64,000 bases of DNA from CAVYUC01 sp963783085 (GCA_963783085.1 CAWAMJ010000020.1:186001-250000); one strand, 5' to 3'. Shown: positions 8,654 through 16,745, counted from the stretch's first letter. The notes: a model not told the origin generated them from the sequence alone. Program-made: numbers and translations.

Positions 8654-10189
8654 CTATTCTTTTTTGTTTTTTTCTGAGTTCAATTTTTCAGCATCGTATT
8701 CACACACTACCCGAAAGCCCACATGTTTTTCGTCGGAATACCACCAGATACTTTTGGGGATTTGCGGATCGGTAACCAGCCACGCTTCGGTTTTGGTAAA
8801 ATCACGATCGGCTACCCGTAAATCTGCTGCCCCGTCTTTATACGAACCTCCCCGGACAACATGTTCCTGCCCGTTTCGCGGTCCGCGCGGATTTTTAATT
8901 ACACCTTTCGGGTATTTTGCATAAACCAAAGGATCGTAATAATCGAGGCAAAATTCTGAAACGTTACCCAGCATATTTTTCAGGCCGAATGGATTTGGTT
9001 TAACTTCTGAAGGTGGCTGCGTTTTATAGGGACTGTTTTCCTGGTAAATGACGTAGGTATTTATTACCGCGGTATCGGCCCCAAATATTTTGTGCCACAA
9101 TCCGTCGGAACTGTAATCGGACGGAGAACCACCAAAGAAATACGGTCCGTCTGTACCACCCCGCGCAGCATATTCCCATTCTGCTTCCGTTGGTAACCGA
9201 TAACTTTTGCCGGTAACGCTGCTCAGCCACCGGCAGTAAGTTTGTGCCGCGTGGTGGCTCATCGTAATGGCCGGACGGGTTCCCATGCCCCATCCCTGAT
9301 CGGGCGCCCCCCAGGGAGGAGTTGCTCCGGTTATTCCATCTACATCTTCATTAGTTTCAGTTTCGGCTTCTTTGCGGCCCTGCGAACTGGTAGCGTTGAA
9401 AAATGCCAGGTATTCGTCCCAGGTAACTTCTACTTCTGCAATCCAGAGCGAATCTACTTCCACTTCCCGAACAGGTCCTTCGTCAGGATCGCGGAATTTT
9501 TGCCCGGGAGGACTGCCCATTTCAAATTGTCCGCCCGGAATTGCACGCATAGTAAATGAAACGGCAGTACCCGGAATCTTTTCTTCAAAATTTTTAAATT
9601 CAAGAACTGTAGCAGGTTCGTTGAAAATTTCCTTCGGTCCTGTATTCACCTCCAGTTCCGCTGTTAATCCTTTCTCTCCGGTATAATGGCCCACAAACTG
9701 ATGACATTTCACACAAGAAGTGCTTTCCGGATTGCGCACATATTTTAAATGCGATTCGGCGCCAAGTTTATCCAAAGTCGACGGAAATAAATTGGTATGG
9801 CATTTTTTGCAGCCATCTTCATATACAAAATCGCGCGCTGCTTCCACCGTTCTTTTTGCTTCCCAGTCAATGTCTTCCGGATTTTTCGTCATAAAAGCAT
9901 AAAAATCATGAAATCCGTGGTATGCTTTCCGGGTAAGAAAACGAAAAGGTTGATCCTTTGGCGGAAGGTGGCAATCGACACATCGTACTGAAACGCCACT
10001 GCTGGTGTTGTGGTGAGGCGAAAGTTTCCAACTCGATTCTGCATGGGTATGCACATGGCAGGCTCCGCAAAATTCATCGGTTGAAGTATAATTGATGGTT
10101 GTACTTGATAGTAAAAACAGAAACAAAAAACTTAAACCGCCGCCAATAAACAACAGGTAGTATTTGCGTTTGATATTTTTATCAGTCAT
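8654..10189 (-). CDS. NapC/NirT-type tetraheme cytochrome c fused to a SUMF1-like domain
   Basis: I place the start at the ATG read at 10189 (MTDKNIKRKYY), 11 codons inside the longest frame; the longer start has no good ribosome site. Residues 11-30 are one membrane anchor. Four heme motifs follow: C41xxCH, C70xxCH, C127xxCH and C159xxCH, spaced as in NapC/NrfH quinol-oxidising anchors. Residues about 205-500 are a SUMF1/FGE-sulfatase fold ('IPGGQFEMGSPPGQ', 'RLPTEAEWEYAARGG', 'NMLGNVSEFCLDYY', 'VVRGGSYKDG', 'HVGFRVV'). The two cysteines of true formylglycine-generating enzymes, expected after the RGGS motif, are absent, so it should not mature sulfatases. The domain probably binds a ligand or partner. 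It is two bases from the Gfo/Idh gene downstream. Confidence 0.85.
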   Translation of the reverse strand: MTDKNIKRKYYLLFIGGGLSFLFLFLLSSTTINYTSTDEFCGACHVHTHAESSWKLSPHHNTSSGVSVRCVDCHLPPKDQPFRFLTRKAYHGFHDFYAFMTKNPEDIDWEAKRTVEAARDFVYEDGCKKCHTNLFPSTLDKLGAESHLKYVRNPESTSCVKCHQFVGHYTGEKGLTAELEVNTGPKEIFNEPATVLEFKNFEEKIPGTAVSFTMRAIPGGQFEMGSPPGQKFRDPDEGPVREVEVDSLWIAEVEVTWDEYLAFFNATSSQGRKEAETETNEDVDGITGATPPWGAPDQGWGMGTRPAITMSHHAAQTYCRWLSSVTGKSYRLPTEAEWEYAARGGTDGPYFFGGSPSDYSSDGLWHKIFGADTAVINTYVIYQENSPYKTQPPSEVKPNPFGLKNMLGNVSEFCLDYYDPLVYAKYPKGVIKNPRGPRNGQEHVVRGGSYKDGAADLRVADRDFTKTEAWLVTDPQIPKSIWWYSDEKHVGFRVVCEYDAEKLNSEKNKKE

Positions 10190-10351
10190 TTTACCAATTA
10201 GATTTGTATGCAAGTATAGCATCCTGTAATTACCTGTTCCTTAATACCATTCGTATTTCCAGGTTAATTTCGGCTTAATTTTCCATTAATACATTTCTTA
10301 ATAAATTGAGTTTAATAGCATTACGATATAAATATTTTTTTTAAAATATAC

Positions 10352-10380
10352 TTGTAATTTCTTCTAAAAAGCTATTTTTG
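10352..10380 (+). promoter_or_regulatory. Bacteroidota-type promoter for the LamG/winged-helix regulator gene
   Basis: TTG at 10352-10354, an 18-base spacer, then TATTTTTG at 10373-10380 match the Bacteroidota primary sigma consensus (TTTG, about 19 bases, TAnnTTTG). The start codon of the regulator is 63 bases downstream. Confidence 0.7.
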
Positions 10381-10442
10381 AGGTTCCGGGTAACCTAAAA
10401 TTAAGAGTTAACCGGCGGCTAATTTAAGACAAGGGAACAAAG

Positions 10443-12659
10443 GTGAAACTATCATTCCGTAACATTTTCTTTATTTTTGTAATAACCACATTTGCATTTT
10501 GTGATGCTGCGGCAACAGAATTTTCTGAACATTCATTTCTGATTGCCGAATACAACTCGCCGAACCTCAATAACCTGCAATTTTGGAGTTTTTTAAAATC
10601 GAATAATTTCTCCGGGATTGAAGCGGAAGTGGAACAAAGTAAAAAAGGAATTCAAATTATAAATGCCAATCAGGATTTTAATGGATTCCTGGAAAACCTG
10701 CTCGAATTGATGGTAGCCGATTCTTCTAAAATTGTACCTGTTTTTATTTCTTACCAGGGGAACATTTCAATCCTTGATTCAATGATAAACGCCTCGCCCC
10801 TATCATCGTATATCTTTTATTTGCCTCGTGGTGAGACTTGGCCAACAATGGAATACCTGATACAGGCAAACCGCAGGATTATATTTTTTGTGCGTGGAGA
10901 TTATCAGAAACGAAGCAACATCATGCATGAGGCCGGAAATTATGTTTTGAAAATCAAGGCTGATGAAATAGCAGGACAAACAGTTACAAATAATTCCAGA
11001 TCGATAAACCTGGAGCTGCTCATGGTTGACGAGTTTGATAAGTTACCGACACAAAATCCGGGACAAATGAGCAAAAATATGCTTCCCGATTATATTAATT
11101 TCCTGTTGGAAGTATGGACCAAATATGGTAAAAAGCCCAATTTTATTTTCGTTGGCAGAGATATTCGCCAGTTTGAATTTATTATAGAACAGCTAAAATC
11201 ATTTGCATGGATTAACGGAAATGTAAAAGTGGGCGACAAGACCATGGAAAAGGTATACTGGAAAAATCCTGATGTTGCGATTACAGGAGGTAAATTCAGT
11301 TTTCCGTACCGTGGTGGTGAAGAAATTACACTTTCGCCATTTGCGCCCGGGTATCGTATGATGCCGGAACATATTGTGGTAACCGGCGAGATGGATATTC
11401 CGGAAAGCTACACCATCATTGCTATGCCGCTTCAACTCGACGACGATTTGACCGGCAGTTTCAATTTTGAAGGCGTGATTTTAAATGATGCCAATCCGCC
11501 GACAGGTTACAAAGGCGAAAATTTTTCGTTTAGCCAGGATATTGAGCGGGGAAAAGTGTTGAAATTACCTGAAAATGCAAGCGTAAACCTCGGTCCGCCG
11601 GAAAGTTTTGGTTTAAGAAACAGCAGTTTTACGGTGAGCTGTTTTGTGAAATTTACCGAGATTTTGGAATATGGTGACAATGCTATTCTGGGGAATTACG
11701 AAAGCGGCTACCGGCGCGGACTGCACCTGATTTTGCGGTCGGGGCATCCTTATTTTGGGCTTTGGTCGAACGATTTCATGTCGGAAGTGAAACTTGATCC
11801 AAATATTTGGTATCACCTGGCCTGGCGCTACATTCTGGAAACCGGCGAGCAGGCAATTTTCCTGAACGGAAAAAACATTGGTTCTTCAGATGGGCACCCG
11901 CCATTTTCAGGAACCGGCGACATTCATCTGGGAAGCGCCCTTTCACAGGGTGCCAGTTTGCGTGGCTACATTGATAACCTGTACATTTGGAACCGGCCCC
12001 TCGGAAATGAAGAAATCAACCGGCTGGCTCTTGATGAGCAAATCCGGCTGGAAAACAAGCAGGTAAAAGAAAAGGAAAATTCCCTTCTGCGGGTTTCAGT
12101 AAAAATTGCATTGGCAATGCTGGTGCTAATCGTTTTTGTTGTAGCCTCGGTGCTTGTTTTCAGGAAGATTAGGATAAGGAAACAGCCGGCTGGCATTGTT
12201 CTTCCGCCGGTGAATTCGGGGAACCAAATTCAGTTGTTTAACAAGTTCATTGCCATCGACCGAAACAGGAACGACATTACCCAGCAGTTTACCCCAAAAA
12301 TTAAGGAACTGTTTTTATACACGCTGCTTTATACCCTGAAAAGCGGCGCAGGCGCCCCTGTTTCCGATATCGATAAAAACTTGTGGGGCGGACTGCCACC
12401 CAAAAAAATTGCGAATAACCGGGCGGTTACATTGAACAAATTGCGTAAAATATTAACCCAAATCGATGGTCTTGAGGTTGTTACCCAGAATGGTTTTTTA
12501 CTGACCAAAACAGAAGAGCCTTTTTTCTGCGATTTTGTGGAAGCATATCAACTTTCACAGTCGCCGGGCGGAATGAATAAACAACAACTGGAAACCTTTT
12601 TTAGTGATGGTAAAAAAGGGTCGTTTTTTAAAAGATTGCTACTGGTCGTGGCTCGATGA
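10443..12659 (+). CDS. Membrane one-component regulator: PLC-like/LamG sensor with cytoplasmic winged helix (frameshifted 3' end)
   Basis: A 738-residue reading frame. Residues 1-25 are a signal peptide. Residues about 26-290 resemble a TIM-barrel phosphodiesterase-like region, a weak call. Residues about 369-540 are a LamG/concanavalin-like jelly roll ('NSSFTVSCFVKF', 'WYHLAWRYI', 'GYIDNLYIWNRPL'). A membrane helix lies at about 554-576. Residues about 600-700 are an OmpR/SARP-type winged helix ('LWGGLPPKKIANNRAVTLNKLRKIL'). This is a cell-surface carbohydrate or lipid sensor joined to a DNA-binding domain in one chain. The frame ends early: the last 15 or so residues are out of register, and the rest of the BTAD-like region continues in the next frame (see following entry). 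Confidence 0.82.
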   Translation: MKLSFRNIFFIFVITTFAFCDAAATEFSEHSFLIAEYNSPNLNNLQFWSFLKSNNFSGIEAEVEQSKKGIQIINANQDFNGFLENLLELMVADSSKIVPVFISYQGNISILDSMINASPLSSYIFYLPRGETWPTMEYLIQANRRIIFFVRGDYQKRSNIMHEAGNYVLKIKADEIAGQTVTNNSRSINLELLMVDEFDKLPTQNPGQMSKNMLPDYINFLLEVWTKYGKKPNFIFVGRDIRQFEFIIEQLKSFAWINGNVKVGDKTMEKVYWKNPDVAITGGKFSFPYRGGEEITLSPFAPGYRMMPEHIVVTGEMDIPESYTIIAMPLQLDDDLTGSFNFEGVILNDANPPTGYKGENFSFSQDIERGKVLKLPENASVNLGPPESFGLRNSSFTVSCFVKFTEILEYGDNAILGNYESGYRRGLHLILRSGHPYFGLWSNDFMSEVKLDPNIWYHLAWRYILETGEQAIFLNGKNIGSSDGHPPFSGTGDIHLGSALSQGASLRGYIDNLYIWNRPLGNEEINRLALDEQIRLENKQVKEKENSLLRVSVKIALAMLVLIVFVVASVLVFRKIRIRKQPAGIVLPPVNSGNQIQLFNKFIAIDRNRNDITQQFTPKIKELFLYTLLYTLKSGAGAPVSDIDKNLWGGLPPKKIANNRAVTLNKLRKILTQIDGLEVVTQNGFLLTKTEEPFFCDFVEAYQLSQSPGGMNKQQLETFFSDGKKGSFFKRLLLVVAR

Positions 12660-12954
12660 AATGAAAGGTTTTACGGGCAACCTTGTAATCGATAATTTGC
12701 TGAACCTGGCTACTATCTATAAAAACGAAAACCGCTTGCACGAAATTGAAGCTCTTGCAAAACGCATCCTTGAATACGATGATTTAAACGAAGAAGCCAT
12801 TTATTTGCAAGTTTTAACTTTGCTCAAATCGAATAACATACATCTGGCAAAATATCATTTTGAGTCGTTTAAAGTAAAATACAGGGAAACGCTTGGGGAA
12901 GAGTTTAAAATGAATTTTGATCAGTTTACGCAGCATTATTCAAAAATCATTTGA
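12604..12954 (+). pseudogene. Continuation of the regulator: BTAD/TPR-like C-terminus in the +1 frame
   Basis: This 117-codon frame overlaps the end of the upstream gene by 56 bases. Its protein (from MVKKGRFLKDCYWSWLDEMK onward) is the helical bacterial transcriptional activation region that normally follows a SARP-type winged helix. Joining frame 0 through '..LETFFS' (AGT at 12603-12605) to ATG at 12607 restores a continuous domain, so one extra base near 12598-12606, next to a T6 run, explains the break. It has no plausible independent ribosome site. It could be a real mutation or a homopolymer sequencing error. Its stop is four bases from the convergent folK stop. Confidence 0.75.
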
Positions 12955-12958
12955 TTCG

Positions 12959-13330
12959 TCAACTTAATTCACTGACGCTGTCCCTTAAAAAATCGCGGGT
13001 GTAATAATCATCGTCAACAATTTCGCCATTCCATACCACTATATCCAGATCGATTGTCCGGGGGCCGAATTTCGGTAGCGATCTGTCGCGGCCAACTTCA
13101 TCTTCTATGGATTTTAACAGTTCGTTTAGTTCTTTCTGTGCGAGCGGCGTTTTGATTTTAACCGCCCCGTTGGTGAAATCTGCCTGATTGATGTTGCCGA
13201 TAGCTTTGGTTTGTACCATTGAAGAAATTTGCACAATTTCCACCTTATTCTTCAGTATTTCGAACATTTTCCGGATATTTTTCTCCGCGTCAATGTTCGA
13301 CCCGATACCAATTATTACGATGTTGCGCAT
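12959..13330 (-). CDS. folK: 6-hydroxymethyl-7,8-dihydropterin pyrophosphokinase (HPPK)
   Basis: HPPK transfers pyrophosphate from ATP to 6-hydroxymethyldihydropterin in folate synthesis. I choose the ATG at 13330 (MRNIVIIGIGSN), ten codons inside the longest frame, because it leaves 7 bases after folB instead of a 23-base overlap. The hallmark 'GRDRSLPKFGPRTIDLDI' sits at about residues 80-97 and carries the ATP and Mg-binding Arg and Asp residues. At about 123 residues it is shorter than E. coli FolK (159): the C-terminal 'IPHPR' loop is missing, as in short Bacteroidota forms. It is last in a pterin cluster with folB and a pteridine-reductase-like gene. Confidence 0.85.
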   Translation of the reverse strand: MRNIVIIGIGSNIDAEKNIRKMFEILKNKVEIVQISSMVQTKAIGNINQADFTNGAVKIKTPLAQKELNELLKSIEDEVGRDRSLPKFGPRTIDLDIVVWNGEIVDDDYYTRDFLRDSVSELS

Positions 13331-13337
13331 CTTAATT

Positions 13338-13691
13338 TTATCTCCGTGCTTCCATTTCAAGTGCTACGGAATCGGCAAAACGCAATGCATGCGGTTTATC
13401 AACTTCTACCTTCGCCCGCTTTACTTTTTCATCTTCCATAATCAGGTTGAGGATTTTTTGCGTCAATACTTCCATTAGTTTAAAACGCCCTTCCTGCACT
13501 AAAACAATGATTTTTTTTGTTACAATTTTATAGTCGTAAATATCAATGGGTTCATCTGAATCAAGCGCTTGTTCCGGAATTTCTGCTTCAATTTCAAAAT
13601 TAATGATTACATCCTGTTTGTTCACCAGTTCTTCCGGATTGAATCCGATGTATGTTCTTAACAATAAATTCTTTACCTTAATTGTTGCCAT
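13338..13691 (-). CDS. folB: Dihydroneopterin aldolase / epimerase family
   Basis: A 117-residue T-fold protein. FolB releases glycolaldehyde from 7,8-dihydroneopterin, while the closely related FolX epimerises dihydroneopterin triphosphate. The sequence shows the 'LLRTYIGFNPEE' N-terminal substrate loop, 'DYKIVTKKI' in the middle and a 'LMEVLTQKI' helix, followed by 'AKVEVDKPHALRFADSV' with the conserved Lys-Pro. Position between folK and the FolM/PTR1-like gene fits a folate or tetrahydromonapterin route. FolB and FolX cannot be separated with certainty here: the catalytic Lys is compatible with FolB but the RTYIGFNPEE loop is FolX-like. The next gene upstream is 6 bases away. Confidence 0.82.
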   Translation of the reverse strand: MATIKVKNLLLRTYIGFNPEELVNKQDVIINFEIEAEIPEQALDSDEPIDIYDYKIVTKKIIVLVQEGRFKLMEVLTQKILNLIMEDEKVKRAKVEVDKPHALRFADSVALEMEARR

Positions 13692-13697
13692 AAGTTT

Positions 13698-13931
13698 TTA
13701 GTATTTGTTTCGACCTAAATTTTCACCGCCGTCAACATAAAGAAGCTGCCCCGTCAACTGATCGTTCAAAAGAATATAGTCCACACTTTGTAAAACGGGT
13801 TTTAATCCGCCAGGCTTTTTCATAGGTATATTTTTCGCGAGATTTAAAAGGTAATCCTCGTCTTTATCCTCCGGCGCCAGTGTAACTCCCGGTGCAATAG
13901 CGTTCACCCGGATACTCGGGTGCAAATTCAA
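13698..13931 (-). pseudogene. C-terminal part of the frameshifted pteridine-reductase-like SDR
   Basis: A 77-codon frame that completes the short-chain dehydrogenase begun at 14433. It encodes 'PSIRVNAIAPGVTLAPEDKD' and ends in 'GQLLYVDGGENLGRNKY', the normal SDR C-terminus. Removing one base from the G run at 13918-13920 (C run on the coding strand) joins 'AALEFAP' of the upstream frame directly to 'SIRVNAIAPG' here. It is therefore not a separate gene. Confidence 0.8.
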
Positions 13932-14433
13932 GCGCAGCCATTTTAGTCAGCTCCCATAAGCTTTTTTTCGATAACGAATACGCTGAATAATTCGATTGAT
14001 TGGTAGCCAATTTTGTATCGACAAAATTGATGATGTTTCCTTGTTTACAATATTTTGCAAATTCGCGGATCAGGAAAAACGGTGCGCGGAGGTTTACGTT
14101 CATTTGGCTGGTATACAGCAGCCTGTCGGTTTGTGAAATGTATCCCCGGTTAAAAACGGACGCATTGTTTATCAGCAATTGAAATTCACCGACTTTGGTT
14201 ACAACTTCCGGAATCAGCGCATCTGTTTCATCGGGACTGGCCAAATTCGCTTCGGCTGTTGTAAACTGTTGGTTCGGATATCGTTCCTGCAACAACTGCC
14301 GGAGTTGTTCAGCTTCGGTTTCCGAGGTGTTAAAATGAATGACAACATTCCAGCCTTTTTCCGCCAGATGCTCGGCAAGTGCCCGGCCAATTCGTTTTGA
14401 AGCTCCTGTAATTAATGCTGTGTGGTTGTCCAT
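13864..14433 (-). CDS. FolM/PTR1-like short-chain dehydrogenase, N-terminal part (frameshifted)
   Basis: A 189-codon frame. The cofactor motif reads TGASKRIG at residues 9-16: the Arg in place of the usual third Gly is a signature of pteridine reductases (PTR1, FolM) that use NADPH. Residues 91-96 read NNASVF, close to PTR1's NNASSF, and the catalytic pair is in 'YSLSKK' near residue 153. These enzymes reduce dihydromonapterin, dihydrofolate or biopterin, which fits the neighbours folB and folK and the nearby ribE. The last 13 or so residues are out of frame because of a one-base insertion at 13918-13920; the true C-terminus is in the adjoining entry. If the indel is real the enzyme is dead. 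Confidence 0.8.
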   Translation of the reverse strand: MDNHTALITGASKRIGRALAEHLAEKGWNVVIHFNTSETEAEQLRQLLQERYPNQQFTTAEANLASPDETDALIPEVVTKVGEFQLLINNASVFNRGYISQTDRLLYTSQMNVNLRAPFFLIREFAKYCKQGNIINFVDTKLATNQSNYSAYSLSKKSLWELTKMAALEFAPEYPGERYCTGSYTGAGG

Positions 14434-14473
14434 AATTCAAACAATCTGTAAAAACCTCCGAAGTAAAGTAGTG

Positions 14474-15085
14474 TTACCGGTTGTAGGTATTCAGCTTACT
14501 CAGGTATTTCCCGATGATATCAAATTCGATATTGACCACTGAACCTGCTTCAATAGTATGAAAATTAGTTATTTCGTGCGTAAACGGAATTATTGCCACC
14601 TGAAAAGAATTGTCCTTTGAATTAACAACCGTCAAGCTGACGCCGTTTACCGTAACCGAACCTTTTTCAACCGTCATATATCCCTGCCGTGCTTTCTCGA
14701 TATCGAATTTGTACTCAAAAGTATAATACCAGCTACCATCGGCTTCCGCTACTTTTTTGCAGGTTGCGGTTTGATCGACATGCCCCTGAACAATGTGCCC
14801 GTCGAGGCGACCGTTCATCATCATGCTTCGCTCCAGGTTCACTTTTGAGCCTACCTCCAGTAACCCTAAATTCGATTTATCGAGTGTTTCTTTAATGGCC
14901 GTAACCTTGTATGTTTTTTCCGTTTTATTTATTTCCACAACGGTAAGGCAAACGCCATTGTGCGAAAGGCTCTGATCTATTTTTAATTCGTCGGTAAATG
15001 AACAGGTTAACGTAAAATGCACATTTTCCCGATCTTTTTCAATTCCTGTAACCGTACCAAATTCTTCTATTATTCCTGAAAACAT
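14474..15085 (-). CDS. ribE: Riboflavin synthase, alpha chain
   Basis: A 203-residue protein of two homologous lumazine-binding barrels that dismutates two 6,7-dimethyl-8-ribityllumazine molecules into riboflavin. The start 'MFSGIIEEFGTV' is the invariant family N-terminus. The first barrel contains 'SHNGVCLTV' and the second 'VEKGSVTVNGVSLTV', with 'GHIVQGHVD' between them. Length is typical (about 200). Lumazine synthase and the other rib genes are not in the window. It is 40 bases upstream of the pteridine-reductase-like gene on the same strand; GTP-derived pterin and flavin genes therefore sit side by side. Confidence 0.95.
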   Translation of the reverse strand: MFSGIIEEFGTVTGIEKDRENVHFTLTCSFTDELKIDQSLSHNGVCLTVVEINKTEKTYKVTAIKETLDKSNLGLLEVGSKVNLERSMMMNGRLDGHIVQGHVDQTATCKKVAEADGSWYYTFEYKFDIEKARQGYMTVEKGSVTVNGVSLTVVNSKDNSFQVAIIPFTHEITNFHTIEAGSVVNIEFDIIGKYLSKLNTYNR

Positions 15086-15167
15086 AAAGCCTCCTGTTTT
15101 TATTTTTATCGCTTAATAATCAATTTTATTCACCTGATTTTTAAAACCAGTTTAAAACCTCCCTTTT

Positions 15168-16673
15168 TTATTTTGATTGGGAGAGGCTGTTCTGTTTTAA
15201 ATTCCATTCAAATCCGTTACTGGTATCTTTTACCTCGATTCCCAAAGTATTGAGCTCGTTCCTGATTTTATCCGCAGTTGCCCAATCTTTCCGTGCTTTT
15301 GCTTCCATTCGCAGGTTCAGCAGCAAATCAACGGCATTTTTAAAGATTTCCGTCTCTCCGGATGATTCCGACTGTTCCGCTTTCAAACCAAAAACATCGA
15401 AAACCAGGGTATGAAAAAACGACTGAAATTCATGCAAATCTCTGGCTGAAATTTTTTCCTTTCCGGCTTTTACCGAATTGATCATTTTCACCCCTTCAAA
15501 AAGATGAGCGAGAGCAATTGGGCTGTTCAAATCGTCGTTTAACGCCGAAAAACATTTTTCTTTCAGCGAAAGAACATCAACGGTTGATTGTTCCGAAACG
15601 GGTAAATTTCTCATGGTTTCAATAGCGGCCATTAACCGTTCGAATCCTTTTTCTGATGCCTGCAGCGCTTCATTTGAAAAATCGAGCGTGCTCCGGTAAT
15701 GCGCCTGCAAAATAAAAAACCGGATAGACATTGGCGAATATGCCTTTTCCAGCAACTCATGATTGCCGGAATACATTTCGTCGAGGGTAATGAAGTTACC
15801 CAGCGAACGTGCCATTTTCTGGCCGTTGATGGTAATCATGTTGTTGTGCATCCAGTACCGGGCCGACTCTCTTCCAAGGCTGGCAGTGGATTGTGCAATT
15901 TCGCATTCGTGGTGCGGAAAGATTAAGTCCATCCCACCGCCATGAATGTCGAACTGTTCGCCAAGGTACTTGATGCTCATGGCTGAACATTCGAGGTGCC
16001 AGCCCGGAAATCCTTCGCCCCATTTTGAAGGCCAGCGCATGATATGTTCCGGAACTGCTTTTTTCCACAGCGCAAAATCGAAGGAATTTTTCTTTTCCTT
16101 TTGCCCTTCCAACTGCCGGGTATTGATTTTTATATCTTCCAGGTTTCGCCCCGATAATTTTCCGTAAGAAAATTCGCTGTTGTACTTTTCCACATCGAAG
16201 TAAACCGAGCCATTGGTTTCGTAAGCATATCCTTTTTTGACAATCGACTCAATCATTTCCTGCTGCTCAATGATGTGCCCTGTGGCGCGTGGTTCGATGC
16301 TCGGCGGCAATACATTCAACTGTTTCATGTTTTCATGAAAACTGTTCATGTATTTCTGTACCACTTCCATGGGTTCCAGCTGTTCGATCCTCGCTTTTTT
16401 TGAAATTTTATCTTCTCCCGAATCATCTTCCTCATTTTCCAAATGGCCCACATCGGTAATGTTCCGAACATAGCGTACCCTATAGCCCAAATGCAACAGG
16501 TAGCGATAAAGTAAATCGAATGTAATAAACGGCCGTGCATGGCCGAGGTGTGAATTACTGTAAACGGTAGGCCCGCAAACATACAGCCCAACCCGCCCTT
16601 CAAAAAGCGGCTTAAAAACTTCTTTTTTACGGGAAAGTGTATTGTAAATAACCAGTTGATTTTCCATTTTCAT
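15168..16673 (-). CDS. cysS: Cysteinyl-tRNA synthetase
   Basis: A 501-residue class I synthetase that charges tRNA-Cys. The N-terminal zinc Cys and ATP motif are in 'GLYVCGPTVYSNSHLGHARP' (HLGH is the HIGH box). Other zinc ligands appear in 'WHLECSAMS' and 'HHECEIAQS', and the KMSKS loop reads 'KMARSLGN'. The C-terminal DALR-like helical region ends near 'RNELNTLGIEVKDT'. A -7 element is visible upstream of the gene at 16690-16697. Confidence 0.96.
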   Translation of the reverse strand: MKMENQLVIYNTLSRKKEVFKPLFEGRVGLYVCGPTVYSNSHLGHARPFITFDLLYRYLLHLGYRVRYVRNITDVGHLENEEDDSGEDKISKKARIEQLEPMEVVQKYMNSFHENMKQLNVLPPSIEPRATGHIIEQQEMIESIVKKGYAYETNGSVYFDVEKYNSEFSYGKLSGRNLEDIKINTRQLEGQKEKKNSFDFALWKKAVPEHIMRWPSKWGEGFPGWHLECSAMSIKYLGEQFDIHGGGMDLIFPHHECEIAQSTASLGRESARYWMHNNMITINGQKMARSLGNFITLDEMYSGNHELLEKAYSPMSIRFFILQAHYRSTLDFSNEALQASEKGFERLMAAIETMRNLPVSEQSTVDVLSLKEKCFSALNDDLNSPIALAHLFEGVKMINSVKAGKEKISARDLHEFQSFFHTLVFDVFGLKAEQSESSGETEIFKNAVDLLLNLRMEAKARKDWATADKIRNELNTLGIEVKDTSNGFEWNLKQNSLSQSK

Positions 16674-16689
16674 TCAAGCTAGAATCCTG

Positions 16690-16697
16690 CAAAGGTA
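16690..16697 (-). promoter_or_regulatory. Probable -7 promoter element of cysS
   Basis: On the minus strand the sequence reads TACCTTTG, an exact match to TAnnTTTG, 16 bases upstream of the cysS start. No clear TTG is seen at the expected upstream spacing, so the call rests on one element and position. Confidence 0.5.
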
Positions 16698-16745
16698 AAA
16701 TAAATTGAAGGATTCGGGGCGCGAAACCAGCACTGTTGTCAGGTG

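Noticed and set aside
1115..10189. A complete polysaccharide utilisation locus
   Set aside because: No SusC/SusD pair or hybrid sensor is present in the window, so the sulfatase, DUF1080 and oxidoreductase genes cannot be called a PUL.
12604..12954. Separate small TPR protein gene
   Set aside because: It lacks a start region and continues the upstream domain exactly after a one-base shift.
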